NCBI GenBank assembly: GCA_943704425.1
Contig: CALSCP010001679.1
Coordinates: 40,042-104,041, forward strand
Direction: 5' to 3'
DNA length: 64,000 nt
Source: Ministeria vibrans ATCC 50519
Lineage: Eukaryota > Opisthokonta > Filasterea
Shown here: one piece after another, positions 37,385 to 49,860 of the stretch
Layout: the number at the start of each line of letters is the position of its first letter
How positions within the stretch are numbered: position 1 is the first letter of the stretch
Notes under the pieces: model-generated
The model's input: the letters and a program-made list of their open reading frames with translations, nothing else
What the model was told of the DNA's origin: nothing
Databases searched by the model: none
Made by a program: the position numbers and the translations under genes

Positions 37385-39029
37385 TTATTGATGTGCGGTA
37401 GACTTGAGCTTTTGAGTCCTTCACGTTTGGACACCTCTTCAGCCACCTGCCAAAATAAAAATGAACATTTCATCTCAAATCTTAGTTGTCTGTCCTTCAG
37501 GGCACGTACAAACACCGGATCGATTTCAAAGTTAATTTCGGGATCATGAACAATACGCTGAACGGTCTCCTCAATGAGATCACGGAGGTACTTCTGGCCT
37601 GGACCGCGGCGTGTGTAGGTGGCCATCATGCGCGAGACGGCCGTGTTGCCACGCAGCACTGTCTGTGACTCCCTGGCACGTTCAAACTCCAACTCCAGCG
37701 CAAACTAAAAACAACCGACAATAGAGGGGAGGGGGGGGGGGAGATAGAGAATGGGTATAATGAGAGCTTTGTGTTTTTGAGTGTGGCTTGGGGACAAAAG
37801 TCCACTGACCTCAAACATGGAGAGGAGAAGGTGCTCTTCACGCGACACATACTGATTTCCGTAGATGGTAAACATGATGATGTGCATGAGTTTGTTGACG
37901 TTATCGGGGACGGTGGTGTGTGCCAGTTTGGCCAGGTACATCGGGTTGTTTTGAAGAGCATACAAAAAGTGTCCGTATTGCTGAAGAGAGTTTGAAGAGA
38001 AAGGGACACAATCAAAGAAGCGAAAAAAATAGGCGAGATTTTTTTTTTTTTTTTTTTCCTTTTACCTCTCTGAGACGTTCGTCGTTGATTTCGCCCTTGC
38101 GCCCCGACGCCGAGGCTTCACTCATGTTGTGAGAGTTGTTTGAGATGTCGGCTTCGAGCTATGGAGGAAAGTGTGAGCTTTAGATCGCACCTTAAGAAAA
38201 AAAAATAGGCTAACTCCCAAAATACCACAAAACGTACTTCGGTTGATTTGTGAGTGACAAGCAGCGCAATGCGCTTGTCGATCAGTCGCAGGTCGTGCAG
38301 AAGGGCATAGTTGCGCTTGCTTTCCCAGGATATGTTGTGTTTGAGCTCGGTAAGGCGGTTGTTGGCTGCACAAGCGAAGCGAGAGAAGAGACATTAGTGA
38401 AAAAAAAAAATCTGGTGGTTGTCACAAAAACAGACGCCGGCAATAATACGGCGCACGCGTGCGGGAAGCGCCTCAAGCATCAGGCTGTTTATCGCATAGA
38501 GGGCAGCGCGTGAGTGTACGCGGGTGTGCAAGATGCAAGTAAACATTCCGTTGTTGATTTGCGCGACAGGCGTTGGGCATCTGACGCGTCTGCACAGCCC
38601 ACAGACACAAGGCATGCACAGTGAAAAAGGGCACAGTGAAAAGGCACAGGCGAGAGAGTGCGCTGGTTGTGCGAGTGCAAACACGCAAAAGGAATGTTGC
38701 CCTCTCTGTCAGATGAAAGCGCACAAGGCAGGCGTGCCGGCACAAAACAAGCGTGGCACACTATGCACCATGGTGTACCAGTGTGGGCGAGCGCCAGAGA
38801 GGGACGGGTAAGGGTTGCTTTTTTTTTTTTTTTCTCGTGTTTGGGATAATTATTCTTCTATTGGAATATGCAAAAGTCGACAAGAGAGTCGAATGAGCAC
38901 GGGAGACGGCTGCGTACCTTTGGCCAGCTCATCCTCAAGCGTCTGTCCTGCGCCAGAGGCTGTAGTGAGGTCGAGAACGGCCAGGAAGTCGGCGAGGTGC
39001 TGAATTGTTTGGGCAAGCGCATCCGTCAT
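34019..39029 (-). CDS. IQGAP-related Ras GTPase-activating protein
   Basis: Fifteen exons (39029-38918, 38365-38238, 38158-38066, 37980-37810, 37704-37510, 37446-36745, 36531-36385, 36297-36037, 35769-35643, 35573-35458, 35054-34887, 34747-34584, 34514-34377, 34305-34235, 34173-34019) give 915 residues. An N-terminal helical region leads into a RasGAP domain: QNNPMYLAKLA, LRGNTAVSRMMATYTRRGPG (finger-loop area), FFLLRYVNPAIMTPDD, KALQMLANR. A RasGAP_C domain ends with KTLAYLKCVLKR. This order, without IQ motifs or a CH domain, resembles Dictyostelium DGAP1/GapA, which act in cytokinesis and cortical actin. Inside the GAP domain exon 6 inserts about 190 low-complexity residues (poly-Thr from an ACT/GTA repeat, poly-Ala, Ser). 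Introns hold inverted copies of a repeated motif. Confidence 0.88.
34748..34886. repeat. intronic motif copy (plus-strand AAACAAAGTGATAG)
   Basis: RasGAP intron with GGAGAAACAAAGTGATAG, AAAAAGTGATAGTGAGAG and a GA tail. Opposite orientation to the array at 35098-35440. Confidence 0.75.
35098..35440. repeat. intronic satellite, unit CTCTATCACTTTGTTTCT
   Basis: About a dozen tandem copies of a 20 to 26 base unit with core TATCACTTTGTTTCTC, ending in (CT)n, fill a RasGAP intron. The same core is scattered through introns of other genes in the window. Confidence 0.92.
36536..36690. repeat. intronic motif copies (AAACAAAGTGATAGAGAG)
   Basis: Four copies in a RasGAP intron, reading opposite to the array at 35098-35440 within the same transcript. 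Confidence 0.85.
38366..38917 (-). other. long first intron of the RasGAP gene
   Basis: At 552 bases this is one of the longest introns here. It has open frames of about 90 codons on both strands and is GC-richer than other introns, but I see no family, start context or splice signals that would make a nested gene convincing. Confidence 0.5.
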
Positions 39030-39492
39030 GACTGAAGCAGACCGGAAGTTGACAGGGCGCTCAGAGAATGGCCAGCGCAATACGATCACAATCCAGAGCT
39101 GTCTAAGTATCTGCAATCAGGTATTCAAGGAAATGACTAACTTTCGCTTATATTTATTTGAGATCTAACATCCAACGGGCAGTCACACCACCAAGTAGCA
39201 GATTATATGTATTTGAAACACAATAACAGGCAGGTACACCAGTAGCGGATTGTATTTATTTGAGATCTAACATCCAAATGATGCCTTGCGCACCAAACAC
39301 AATAACAGGCAGGTACACCAGTAGCGGATTGTATTTATTTGAGATCTAACATCCAAATGATGCCTTGCGCACCAAACACAATAACAGGCAGGTACACCAG
39401 TAGCGGAATATATGTATTTGAGATCTAACATCCAAATGATACCTTGCGCACCAAACACAATAACAGGCAGGTACACCAGTAGCGGATTGTAT

Positions 39493-41140
<1,648 letters not shown>

Positions 41141-41384
41141 CGCAACTTCAACTTCAGCCTAAGTCAGAGTCGAGACACACATATGAGATATTATCCTTTT
41201 TGTTTTGTATCTGCTGTAGTCCTAGTGTTACCATTGGTTTGAAGTTGTCGCTACTGCGCGCGCGAGACAAAATAGAAAATAATAATAAAAGAATTATGAT
41301 TGATCGATCATTGATGATTGATGAATGATGAGCGATGAGACGATTGGAACATTATGATTCTTCATTAAAAATCTTATTAAACGG

Positions 41385-41886
41385 TCAAAGAACCGCTTCA
41401 GGAAAGAGATTGCCAGAAGGATAGACAAAGGAGTAGAGAGCTAGACCGGAAAGGAAGCCTGTGAGATGGGCAGCGACATCAACACTGGCAATGGAGCCCG
41501 ACTGGGAGAGAAGCGCATCCGCCACAAAATGGTACAGCACAACGTGAGCCGCATTCACTGTGTGACAGTGAGTAAAAAACAAAATGAGTATGTGGATCGG
41601 TGTCTGAGTAAGTATGTGGATCAGTGTGTCTGAGTGAGTGTGGGTGTGTGGATCAGTGTCTGGGTAAGTATGTGGATCGGTGTGTGATGGTGTGTGTGTA
41701 CACGTATGTGCACGTCCCTATCTGTTTGTGACTGTGTGGCGACAAAAAAAAATGAATCATTACCATTGTATGTGCCAAAGACAAAGTTGCGCAGTGGATT
41801 GGATGCAATTTGGTAGCCCAAGAGCGCATTGATGGCACCACTGGCACCAAGAGCACAGTCGTGCCAGCGCCCACTAAAACACACAC

Positions 41887-41919
<33 letters not shown>

Positions 41920-42306
41920 AGAACACTCAGTATAATGCATGTGTGTGAGTGAGTTGGGACTCGCATTAACCTCAATATTCTGGCGACCAATGAACCAAAG
42001 GCAGAACAGACTATTCCCATTGTGTAAACATACGCACAAGTGAGAGTCGAATGAGATTGGGCCATTTGAAGGCCAAGTACAGCCAATGAGACGCAATTCA
42101 TTATTAGATGCATTAGATCTGCGAAAAGAGGAAAAAAATGTTAAGGTTGAACCGAACTTCGACGAAACTGACCGGCGTGACTAAACGCCGCTGTGAAAAT
42201 GGTGTGAATGCGAAAGAGACGGAAAACGCCAAAGGGTGAGTTGGAGAAGTTGGTTTCAAGAATGCTCCCAAACGCAAGCGCATTGCGATTGTGTAGCTAC
42301 ATCACG

Positions 42307-42347
<41 letters not shown>

Positions 42348-42984
42348 AGCTGAGTCGCACTCGTTTTTCTCTTCTTCTCTCTTACTTGCCAGAGAATTCC
42401 AATGACCACGTTAACAATGATCAGATGTTCAATGAGTTGAGAAGGCGTCAGATGGTCAATGTACGAGCGCACGGAGAGCACTGGACCTGACTTGGCCAGT
42501 GCTCGATAGAGCTAGGACAGAACAGAGTCGCAATCCTAATGCTTAGTGCATCTCCAGTCAGCCACAAAGGTACCTTTGGGACGGGCAACCAGTGACCCGC
42601 CAGGCCAATAAAGGTGTTCTTTTTAGTGTCTGTCATCTATTAAGGGGAGTGGTCAGAAGAGCCGCTAGCGGGGCTCGTCGTGGAGCGTACGAGAGAGAAG
42701 AGCGCCACGTTCAAAAACCACTTGGGTGGGCCTGCCAAACACAACGCAAGTCAAGGCGCACTCGTTCAAAGGGCTGGTGGCCAAACCACAGTACCTTGAC
42801 GCACGGGCAGGCTCAGCACCTCAGCATAGCCGTCGAGGCGTGTCTGCAAAAGACCTTCGTGGAAGTTCTAACATAACATATGAGTGAGTCACAACTTTGG
42901 TACAAGGAGTGAAACCTTTTCACGCGGCACCGTGAGTGCCAGACAGACGCAAAGGGCGGCTGTGAAAGCGACGTATGTCTTCAT
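41385..42984 (-). CDS. rhomboid-family intramembrane protease
   Basis: Nine exons (42984-42916, 42867-42795, 42731-42691, 42636-42574, 42511-42386, 42296-42173, 42118-41971, 41873-41764, 41557-41385) give 308 residues. A signal-peptide-like start (YVAFTAALCVCLALTVP) is followed by about 70 soluble residues, then membrane helices. The catalytic serine sits in GASGAINALLG and the histidine in AAHLTGFLSG; the helix-1 loop has HNRNALAFGS. Both catalytic residues are kept, so it should be an active serine protease cleaving membrane proteins. Six or seven helices are likely. Subfamily (secretory versus mitochondrial PARL type) cannot be told from sequence alone. A 40-base poly-T on the coding strand precedes the acceptor of exon 6. 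Confidence 0.9.
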
Positions 42985-43384
42985 CACGTAAAAAAAAAAA
43001 AAAGTAAAGACTAAAGTCTCTATTGACTGACTGAATCCATGATCTTTTAGTGATCGATCACTGATCACTCAGTTCTGTACGAATGAAACAAACGTCGTGG
43101 GCTCGCATGAGCATTGGGCAATGATCAATGCTAAGTTGGTACTGGGTACCCTGTCAATACTAAGTCTATCTTATGACTTGTGTTTGTGTTCACACTAAAC
43201 CATCTACATTTAGTACGCATTATCATAAACTCCCACTGTACACATATAAGGCAGATGAACCTTTTGAAACTACACACTAAATTGAACTGAACTGAACTTA
43301 TCGTGAGAATTCTCAGAGACTTATACTAGTCCTTTCCGTTGTGTATTGATAGTGATGCGCTTAGACAAACAGGGGATATTATTC
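42985..43384. other. intergenic region
   Basis: About 400 AT-rich bases upstream of the rhomboid gene. I see no gene, RNA or repeat here beyond short A tracts. Confidence 0.5.
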
Positions 43385-43649
43385 TTACATGCAGAGGTCT
43401 TCGGAGTGCGTTGTCGCCATGTAGGCGCGCCATTGTGACTCAAAAGTACCCCTCCCTTCTTCAGGCTCCTCGTTCGCGAAGCAAGCCTATGACAAGAAGA
43501 TCAATACACAATAAGACCAAAGAGGTTGACGGTATCTGAATGAGTGCTTACTTCGGAAACGGTTGAGGGTTTTCTCAAGGGCGACGGCGGAGGCGCTTGC
43601 GGTGCAAGTCGTTCCATTAGAATGTCGGTCGAATTGACGAGGCATGCAG
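43385..43649 (-). CDS. possible small gene, 5' end unresolved
   Basis: Two exons (43649-43552, 43486-43385) join in frame and read CLVNSTDILMERLAPQAPPP, then ACFANEEPEEGRGTFESQWR and a TAA stop. The first starts at an AG acceptor, so at least one upstream exon is missing; it could lie at 43650-43848 or across the N run. No family recognised. Codon content and splice frame support coding, but weakly. Confidence 0.35.
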
Positions 43650-43848
43650 CTGCACAGCGAATGCGAGACAGTCAGCAGATCACTCCAAAAGCGCATTCGA
43701 GGCGCCAGAGTGGCCCAACGGCGCACCCTGGACACAAAACAACCCCTCCACACAACATCATAACACACACCACTAATGTACATGCGTCATCCGACACACC
43801 ATATATATCGCGTTTCGATAACACCCAAAGTCAACGCCTGAGAGGTCA

Positions 43849-43858
43849 NNNNNNNNNN
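43849..43858. other. assembly gap
   Basis: Ten N bases at the 5' side of the polytopic membrane protein. Unlike the gaps at 33.6 and 58.6 kb, the flanks are not duplicated. Confidence 0.95.
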
Positions 43859-44995
43859 CACAGGCCGAGTACAAGGATACTTTCAAGCCTACTCCTCCGC
43901 TTCATCAACACCCCCCTTGCGGCGCCTCCGTCTGCGTCTGCCGCTGAGCCGGCGGCCCGCTGGCTGCGCGTCGGTGCTCTCGTGCGCTTCCTGGTAGGCT
44001 TCCTCGCGACGTACGTTGTCTTTGCGCTCGCGACCGCCATGCTCTTCGCCTCGTCCGTTGCCGACGGCGCCCGTCTCGGCTTTGGCGCCCTCTTCATGGC
44101 TGCTGGCTTTCTGGCCTGGTCGGGCCGTCTCGATCCGCTTGCGCTGCCCGTCTTTGCCGATCCGCTGCTCATGGGCTTCTCGTATGCCCTCCTCGTCACC
44201 GTCAACCCCTGCACCGTGCCCTTCCTGGCCTTTGTCCTCTCCCTCCACACCCACCATGCTCTCCCGGCCCTCCTGGCCTTTGGCTGTGGCCTCGTCTCGC
44301 CCGCCGTTGCCTTTGCGATCATCGGCCGTTCGGCTCTCTCCTTCTTCCGCCGCAACGCACAACTCCTCAACCGCCTCAACCGCCTCATGAACATCGTGCT
44401 CTTCTGCAGCGGCATCTACGTCGCCGCCGGCACCTGGCTCATCACACCAGCCAACACCGTCGTCAGCGGCGTCTGTCTCATCGCCTCACTGCGTCTCCTC
44501 TTCACGCGCTCCTTCGATCCCGCTCTGCCCACCACTCGCTGGCGCCAACTCGCCCTTGTGCTTGCCTGCACCACCACCTCCATCTTCATCACCCTCTGCC
44601 CCCTGCCCTTCCTCCACGACCAGTCTCGCCACGCCTTCATCGCCCTCGTCCTCAACACCGACCCTAGCACCAGCCACTCAGACGACTCCTTAGACACCGA
44701 CGACGACGACTCATGGCTCGCCACCGTCAACACCACCACCACTGCGACAGACCTCAACGTAACCTCCGACACACCTACGCTTACCAGTGACTCAACTCTT
44801 CCCTCTCTTCTTCTCCCTTGCGACCCCCAGACGTCACTCAGTCCCACCGGTGGCTGTGCTCCAATCGACTTACTCGATCCATGCGATACATGTCAAGTCT
44901 GTCTTGCGCTCTATCTGCTTGCCGTCGTCTCCGTTGCGCTCTCGCTTGCAATGCACTTGAGGGCCACTCTCAAGAAACAAGCATTGCCCACGTAG
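43859..44995 (+). CDS. polytopic membrane protein, possibly CcdA/DsbD-like (5' incomplete)
   Basis: An open frame of 378 residues runs from the ten N bases at 43849-43858 to the stop at 44995; the start is lost in the gap or upstream. About seven hydrophobic helices are visible. The motif VNPCTVPFLAFVLSL, a Cys-Pro region at a helix start followed by GCGLVSPAVAFAI, recalls thiol-disulfide transporters of the CcdA/DsbD group, but only one of the usual membrane cysteines is obvious. The C-terminal half has a Thr/Asp-rich loop and a last helix next to DPCDTCQVC. GC content is higher than in neighbouring genes. Function is unproven. Confidence 0.6.
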   Translation, partial: HRPSTRILSSLLLRFINTPLAAPPSASAAEPAARWLRVGALVRFLVGFLATYVVFALATAMLFASSVADGARLGFGALFMAAGFLAWSGRLDPLALPVFADPLLMGFSYALLVTVNPCTVPFLAFVLSLHTHHALPALLAFGCGLVSPAVAFAIIGRSALSFFRRNAQLLNRLNRLMNIVLFCSGIYVAAGTWLITPANTVVSGVCLIASLRLLFTRSFDPALPTTRWRQLALVLACTTTSIFITLCPLPFLHDQSRHAFIALVLNTDPSTSHSDDSLDTDDDDSWLATVNTTTTATDLNVTSDTPTLTSDSTLPSLLLPCDPQTSLSPTGGCAPIDLLDPCDTCQVCLALYLLAVVSVALSLAMHLRATLKKQALPT

Positions 44996-45183
44996 AGGAA
45001 TCATTGCAAGAAAGATCAATATTGTACTTTAGTATTAGTGATGATTTGTATTTGTGCTCTTTTGCACACACACACACATACCTTTTGTTTGGGATTGATA
45101 GTAAACTAACTATGACTTTTGTTACATAAAATAACGCAAATGTCTTCATTCTCACACAATACATATCCTGTTCTCTTTATTAC

Positions 45184-46629
45184 TTACAAATAGGGCAAAA
45201 GTGGCTCTCTCGTCTGCACTTTGCGCTCTCTCTTTTTGCGTTCCGTTTCCGTCAGCTCAGCCAATCGTACTTTGCGCTCCCACAAACTCACTTTCCGGCG
45301 CATTTCCGTCACTTCCCCCTTCAATCGCACATACTCAATCACATCGGGCGCTCGATGCGTTTCCCGCATTTTCCGCTCCCTCTCGTTCACTCGTTCCGCT
45401 CTTTCCCGCTCCTTTTCCGCTCGACCTAATTCCGTCTCAATCCGTCCAATCAGATCTTTCCGCTGCTCCAACTCACTCTGGGCCCTTTCGCTCGTCCGCA
45501 GTGCTTGTTCTAGCTCCTCTTTCAGTCGCCCCAATTCCTGTACACCCAAATTAAGAATATAATATAATAACAATATTCATTAATTTTTATTTTTATGATT
45601 GGTTCAATTTATTTTGTTGATTGTGTGTGTTTTAAATGTACCTTTTGTGACTTTGACGCAATCACTTTCAATCGACTCGTTTCTGCATTTTTCTGCTTCA
45701 CAATTTCATGTCGTTCATCAATTTCAATGCGCATCCGATCCATATCGACCGCATGAAGAACCTTAAAAAAAATTAATCATATTCGACTGTAACATCCATG
45801 TCATTTTTTTGTACCTCTCCCTTCTCCTCCTTTTCTTTGATCAATTGAAGCGTGCGCAAAATCTGTCCTCTCAGTGTTCCATTGCGCAAGCGCAGCTTTT
45901 CAATGGTTCCGTCGCGCTGGCGTTGCTTCTCTTCGTGAAAGCGGATGAGTCGCTCGGCCGACACTGCGCCACTTTGACTGGTGCCCTCCGCCGCCTTCCG
46001 CTCAAGACTACGACGGAAATCAAACTCAAACATGCGCTGATCCAGCGTGGACTGCTCGTGTTCTTCGCACACAGACCGAAGAGTCGAAACCTACAAGTGA
46101 AATATACAATTATATTATAAGAATGATGATCAATGATGTAATGTTATTACTATCATTTATAATCATAATACTAAATGATTCTCTCTCTCCGATCTTCTTT
46201 ACCTGTCGTTGCATCTGCTCCTTTGCTCTCTTGTGCAGCTTCTGAAGACGTTCAAGTTCCCCATCGGCAATGAGAAACTTCTGCTCAAACGTCAGAGTGA
46301 GCTCGTCACACTGATCGTCCGAGACTGAATCAACAGTCTCGTGCATGCGCTGCTGTTCCTGCTCTCGCGACGCTGTCGACACATTGTCCCACGTTTCGTC
46401 GTCGTGCCCGCTTGCTAGATACGACTCAAAAAGTTGATTCTCAAGCTCAATCTCCTGCGAAATATATAAAAGCGATGGTTGCCAAGGAAACCAATGTGTG
46501 TGTGTTTGTTTTTACCTTATTGCGCCTTCGCGCATCCTCTAACATGGCCTCCAATTCACCCGTGGGGTACTGGTCCAACGTGGCCGTAAGGTCAACGAGT
46601 GTTTGCTCAGTTTCTTTGATTGATGTCAT
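45184..46629 (-). CDS. CCDC113: CCDC113-like ciliary coiled-coil protein
   Basis: Five exons (46629-46516, 46454-46203, 46090-45815, 45761-45642, 45537-45184) give 371 residues, close to the length of CCDC113. Nearly all is coiled coil. The second half has the DUF4201 pattern: HAVDMDRMRIEIDERHEIVK, a charged helix, then APDVIEYVRLKGEVTEMRRK and VSLWERKVRLAE. CCDC96/CCDC113 proteins sit on axonemes and centriolar satellites and are found only in organisms that make cilia or flagella. That implies the host has a flagellate stage. A generic coiled coil remains possible. Confidence 0.65.
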
Positions 46630-46696
46630 TGTACAAACAGAAAAAATAATAAAATCCAATCGATTATCAGAGAAGAAAAATTGTACATTGTAGTGA

Positions 46697-49600
46697 TCAA
46701 CTCTCTGGGTCCGTTCCGTACTCACTCTCGTCGGTGCTGAAATTCACATCGAGCAACGGCGCACTCAGCTCTTTCTTGACGACGTCGGCATACGTGAGCG
46801 GACACAACACTCCCTCTGCGTCTCCCACCGCCTCCTCCCCCTCCTTTGTGTTCTCGTCCACTTTCTCTGTCGGCATGGATGTGTTGCGTATCGTCTCAAC
46901 ACTCGCACGAATAGGACGGGGCAGGCAGAAGCGGAATGGGTAAAGGAGACGCGCAAGACGGAGGGTCTCCGACGAGTCCTGGAGCACGTCGCGCGCACAG
47001 CGAAATGCCTCGAGAAAGTGCGACATGTCACTCTGAAAGCACTCAGTGGTCAGTTTGTCGGGCGACGAGAGGGTAAAGAGCAAATTGGAATAGTGCATAA
47101 CATAGCGACGGGTCGCAGTCAGACGCAGAGTGGCATCGACCATCAAGTGGCGCACAGTCGAGCGCAACAGGTCATTCTGCGCAAACCGCAGTCCGTCAAA
47201 GGTCAACAATGACTCCTCCACTAGCCCAAAGAGCAGTTCTTCTGTCTCCTCCACAGGCAGCGCAAAGACCGAGGCAGCCGCACACGGGTCAAACGGAGTG
47301 GCAAAGATCGAAAGAAGCATCATGGAACTCTGAACGAGAGAGAGAGTCAGTATATCACGAGATCGATGAAAGAGTGAAAAGGACCTTTTGCTCTTGTTCG
47401 AGCAGATTGAACGTCTCAATGAGCCCAATGGATTCGGCGAGTTTCGCTTTGGGGTGATCTGCAGACTCATCGGGCGCACTGAGGCGCGCAAGAACACCCT
47501 CAATGCGACTGAGTGAGAGGCGTTTAAGCTGCGAGCTGAGCACACGAATGGCAAGTGGGAGGAAAGACGCAGCACGAGCAAGTTGGAGGGACAGCGAAGC
47601 AGTTAGGGATGGTAGGAAATAATGCACGAGCGACAGACTAGTAAAAGTGATGGAGAAGGGAAAACGAACAGAGAGAGAGAAAGAGAGAACGTGATGGAAT
47701 TGAGTAAGTGATTGACTAAAGTGTGTGTTTTTCTACCTTGATTCCTCTGATAGCTCACCAATTCGCCTAAACCACACACACACAAAAAAAAAAACAATAT
47801 TAAGCAAAAAATAATAATAACGATAACTTTGGTACAGATTGAGTGCGTTTGGCGCAAAAGACTCAATTTCAATGCGACGCCGCGATGTCACCAACACAAG
47901 AGCATCGTGTGCGCGCGGAAGAAGATCCTATGTTGACACACAACATTCATCATCAAACACCAAAAAAATTATTATGGTCAAAGTGCGTGACTCTTACAGT
48001 GACAAGAGAGAGATTGGAACAGTTTTCAATCACAAGAATTGAACGTTTTCCGCTAAACACGTGGTTGTATTCAGAGCGAATATGCCCACTGTCCTTTCGA
48101 TCAATGTGCTACAAGAGAGAAAATTCAATTCGATAAATTAAAACTTGATTCGTTTGATCACTTGTTTTACCTTTTCCGGGAATTTGGTGTGAATAATAAT
48201 CGTCATAGCGTCTTCAATGGATAAATACTGGAGCAAAGATAGAGAGAGAGAGAAAGGAAGGAGAAAGAAACAAAGTGATAAAGAGAGAGAGAAAGAAAGG
48301 AAGGAGAAAGAAACATAGATAGAGAATAAGTAGTTAATCTATTGCAAAATCGACAAAATTAAAAGACGAATAATTTAATGTACTTTGTCGTTTTCAAACC
48401 CTTTGAGACTGACAAAGAGCCAATTGTGCGGGAAAATGGGTCTGAAACGCTCAGCCAATCTCTGAGCGAGAGCGGATTTACCCGCACCGGCAGGACCAAA
48501 GAGACAGACCACGTGACAGCTCACGCGCGAAGACGAAAAGACGCGCTGTTCAATCAACTAACAGACAGCAACAGAAAAGTAAGAAGGGATAAGGAACAAC
48601 AAAAAGAGATAGAGGAAGGCAGGGAGGGAGAAGAATCGTAAAGGAAGAGAAAACAAACGAGAAAGCGTGAGGGTCAAAATTGGCACAATAATGAAACACA
48701 CAAAGATAAATTAATACTACTAATCCTACATGACAATCAGGTAGATAGAAAAAACTTTACACGTAGTATTGTAAAATGACAACCCGGCATAAAAAGGGGG
48801 TTTGTTTGTACCTTAATTTCGGATTCTCTGCCAACCAATTCCGGCGAGACAATCTCAGTGTCCTCATTCGCACTTGCGTTGACTTTCCACGCGCGAGACA
48901 GTCTCTCTTGCACAAGTGACACATCTAGTACCTGAAATAGCCAATAATTAAAGAGGCTTCTGACGCTTCGGTGGATCAGATTGTGCTCTCACTTCAACAG
49001 AGCCGTCGCGTTTGATGAATGCGTGTCCTGTGTTGTTGAAGTAGACGGGCGAAATTCCCTTCGAGACATGAATCTCGAGAACAAAGAAGTCCGGTTGGTC
49101 GTCTGCGTTGTACTCGCGACGTCCCTTGCGCTGCTGCTGCTGGTGGTGCTTGGACGACGCAACTTCGTCAATGTACATCTCAATCTCGTCGTCGTGTAGT
49201 CGTGCGCCTTTGCGTCCCTTTTTGCTTTTGATTGGGGATGTGGGTGATCGAGCTTGCTGGGGATGGTGGGATCGTTGTACAGGTACAAGGCGGACGCGCA
49301 ACAATGACGGATCAACCTACAACAGAGTCTGCACAGTGAACTTATCACTGGAGTTTCATACCTGAGGACGAAACTGCCCAATCTACAAAAGCGAATGCAA
49401 CAAATGAGTCCAACGCACCCCCAATCGGTTGCCAGTGCACCCAAGTACCTGTGAGTCGATAGTCAAGTGGATGTCGTCGCGCTGCTTGCGCGTAAGCAGC
49501 ATTCCGCGCACAACGCCATTGTCTACACACCACACGAACTCACATCGACCAAACACCCACTAAGCACCACATTCCGCGCACCTTCAATGCCGCAGTACAA

Positions 49601-49826
49601 CGTCCCGCCGTCCGTATTCTACAAAGACGCCCCAGGAGTCAGCCGCAGTGCCGTGGGAGCGCACAGAGAGCGTACGAGAAAGGCATTGACATATTTCTTG
49701 ACGTGCACAGCGACAAGACCCGACGTGCACCGCTTGAACTCATGGTACCGGTCCTCCTCCATCACCACTCGCTCCCCTTTGACATAGAAATCACGTTCGT
49801 CCATAACGACAAAAATTAGGAGAAAG

Positions 49827-49860
<34 letters not shown>

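Noticed and set aside
38394-38849. Frames of about 90 codons on both strands in the first RasGAP intron
   Set aside because: No motif, no splice context, and exons 1 and 2 join in frame across the interval with a sensible protein.
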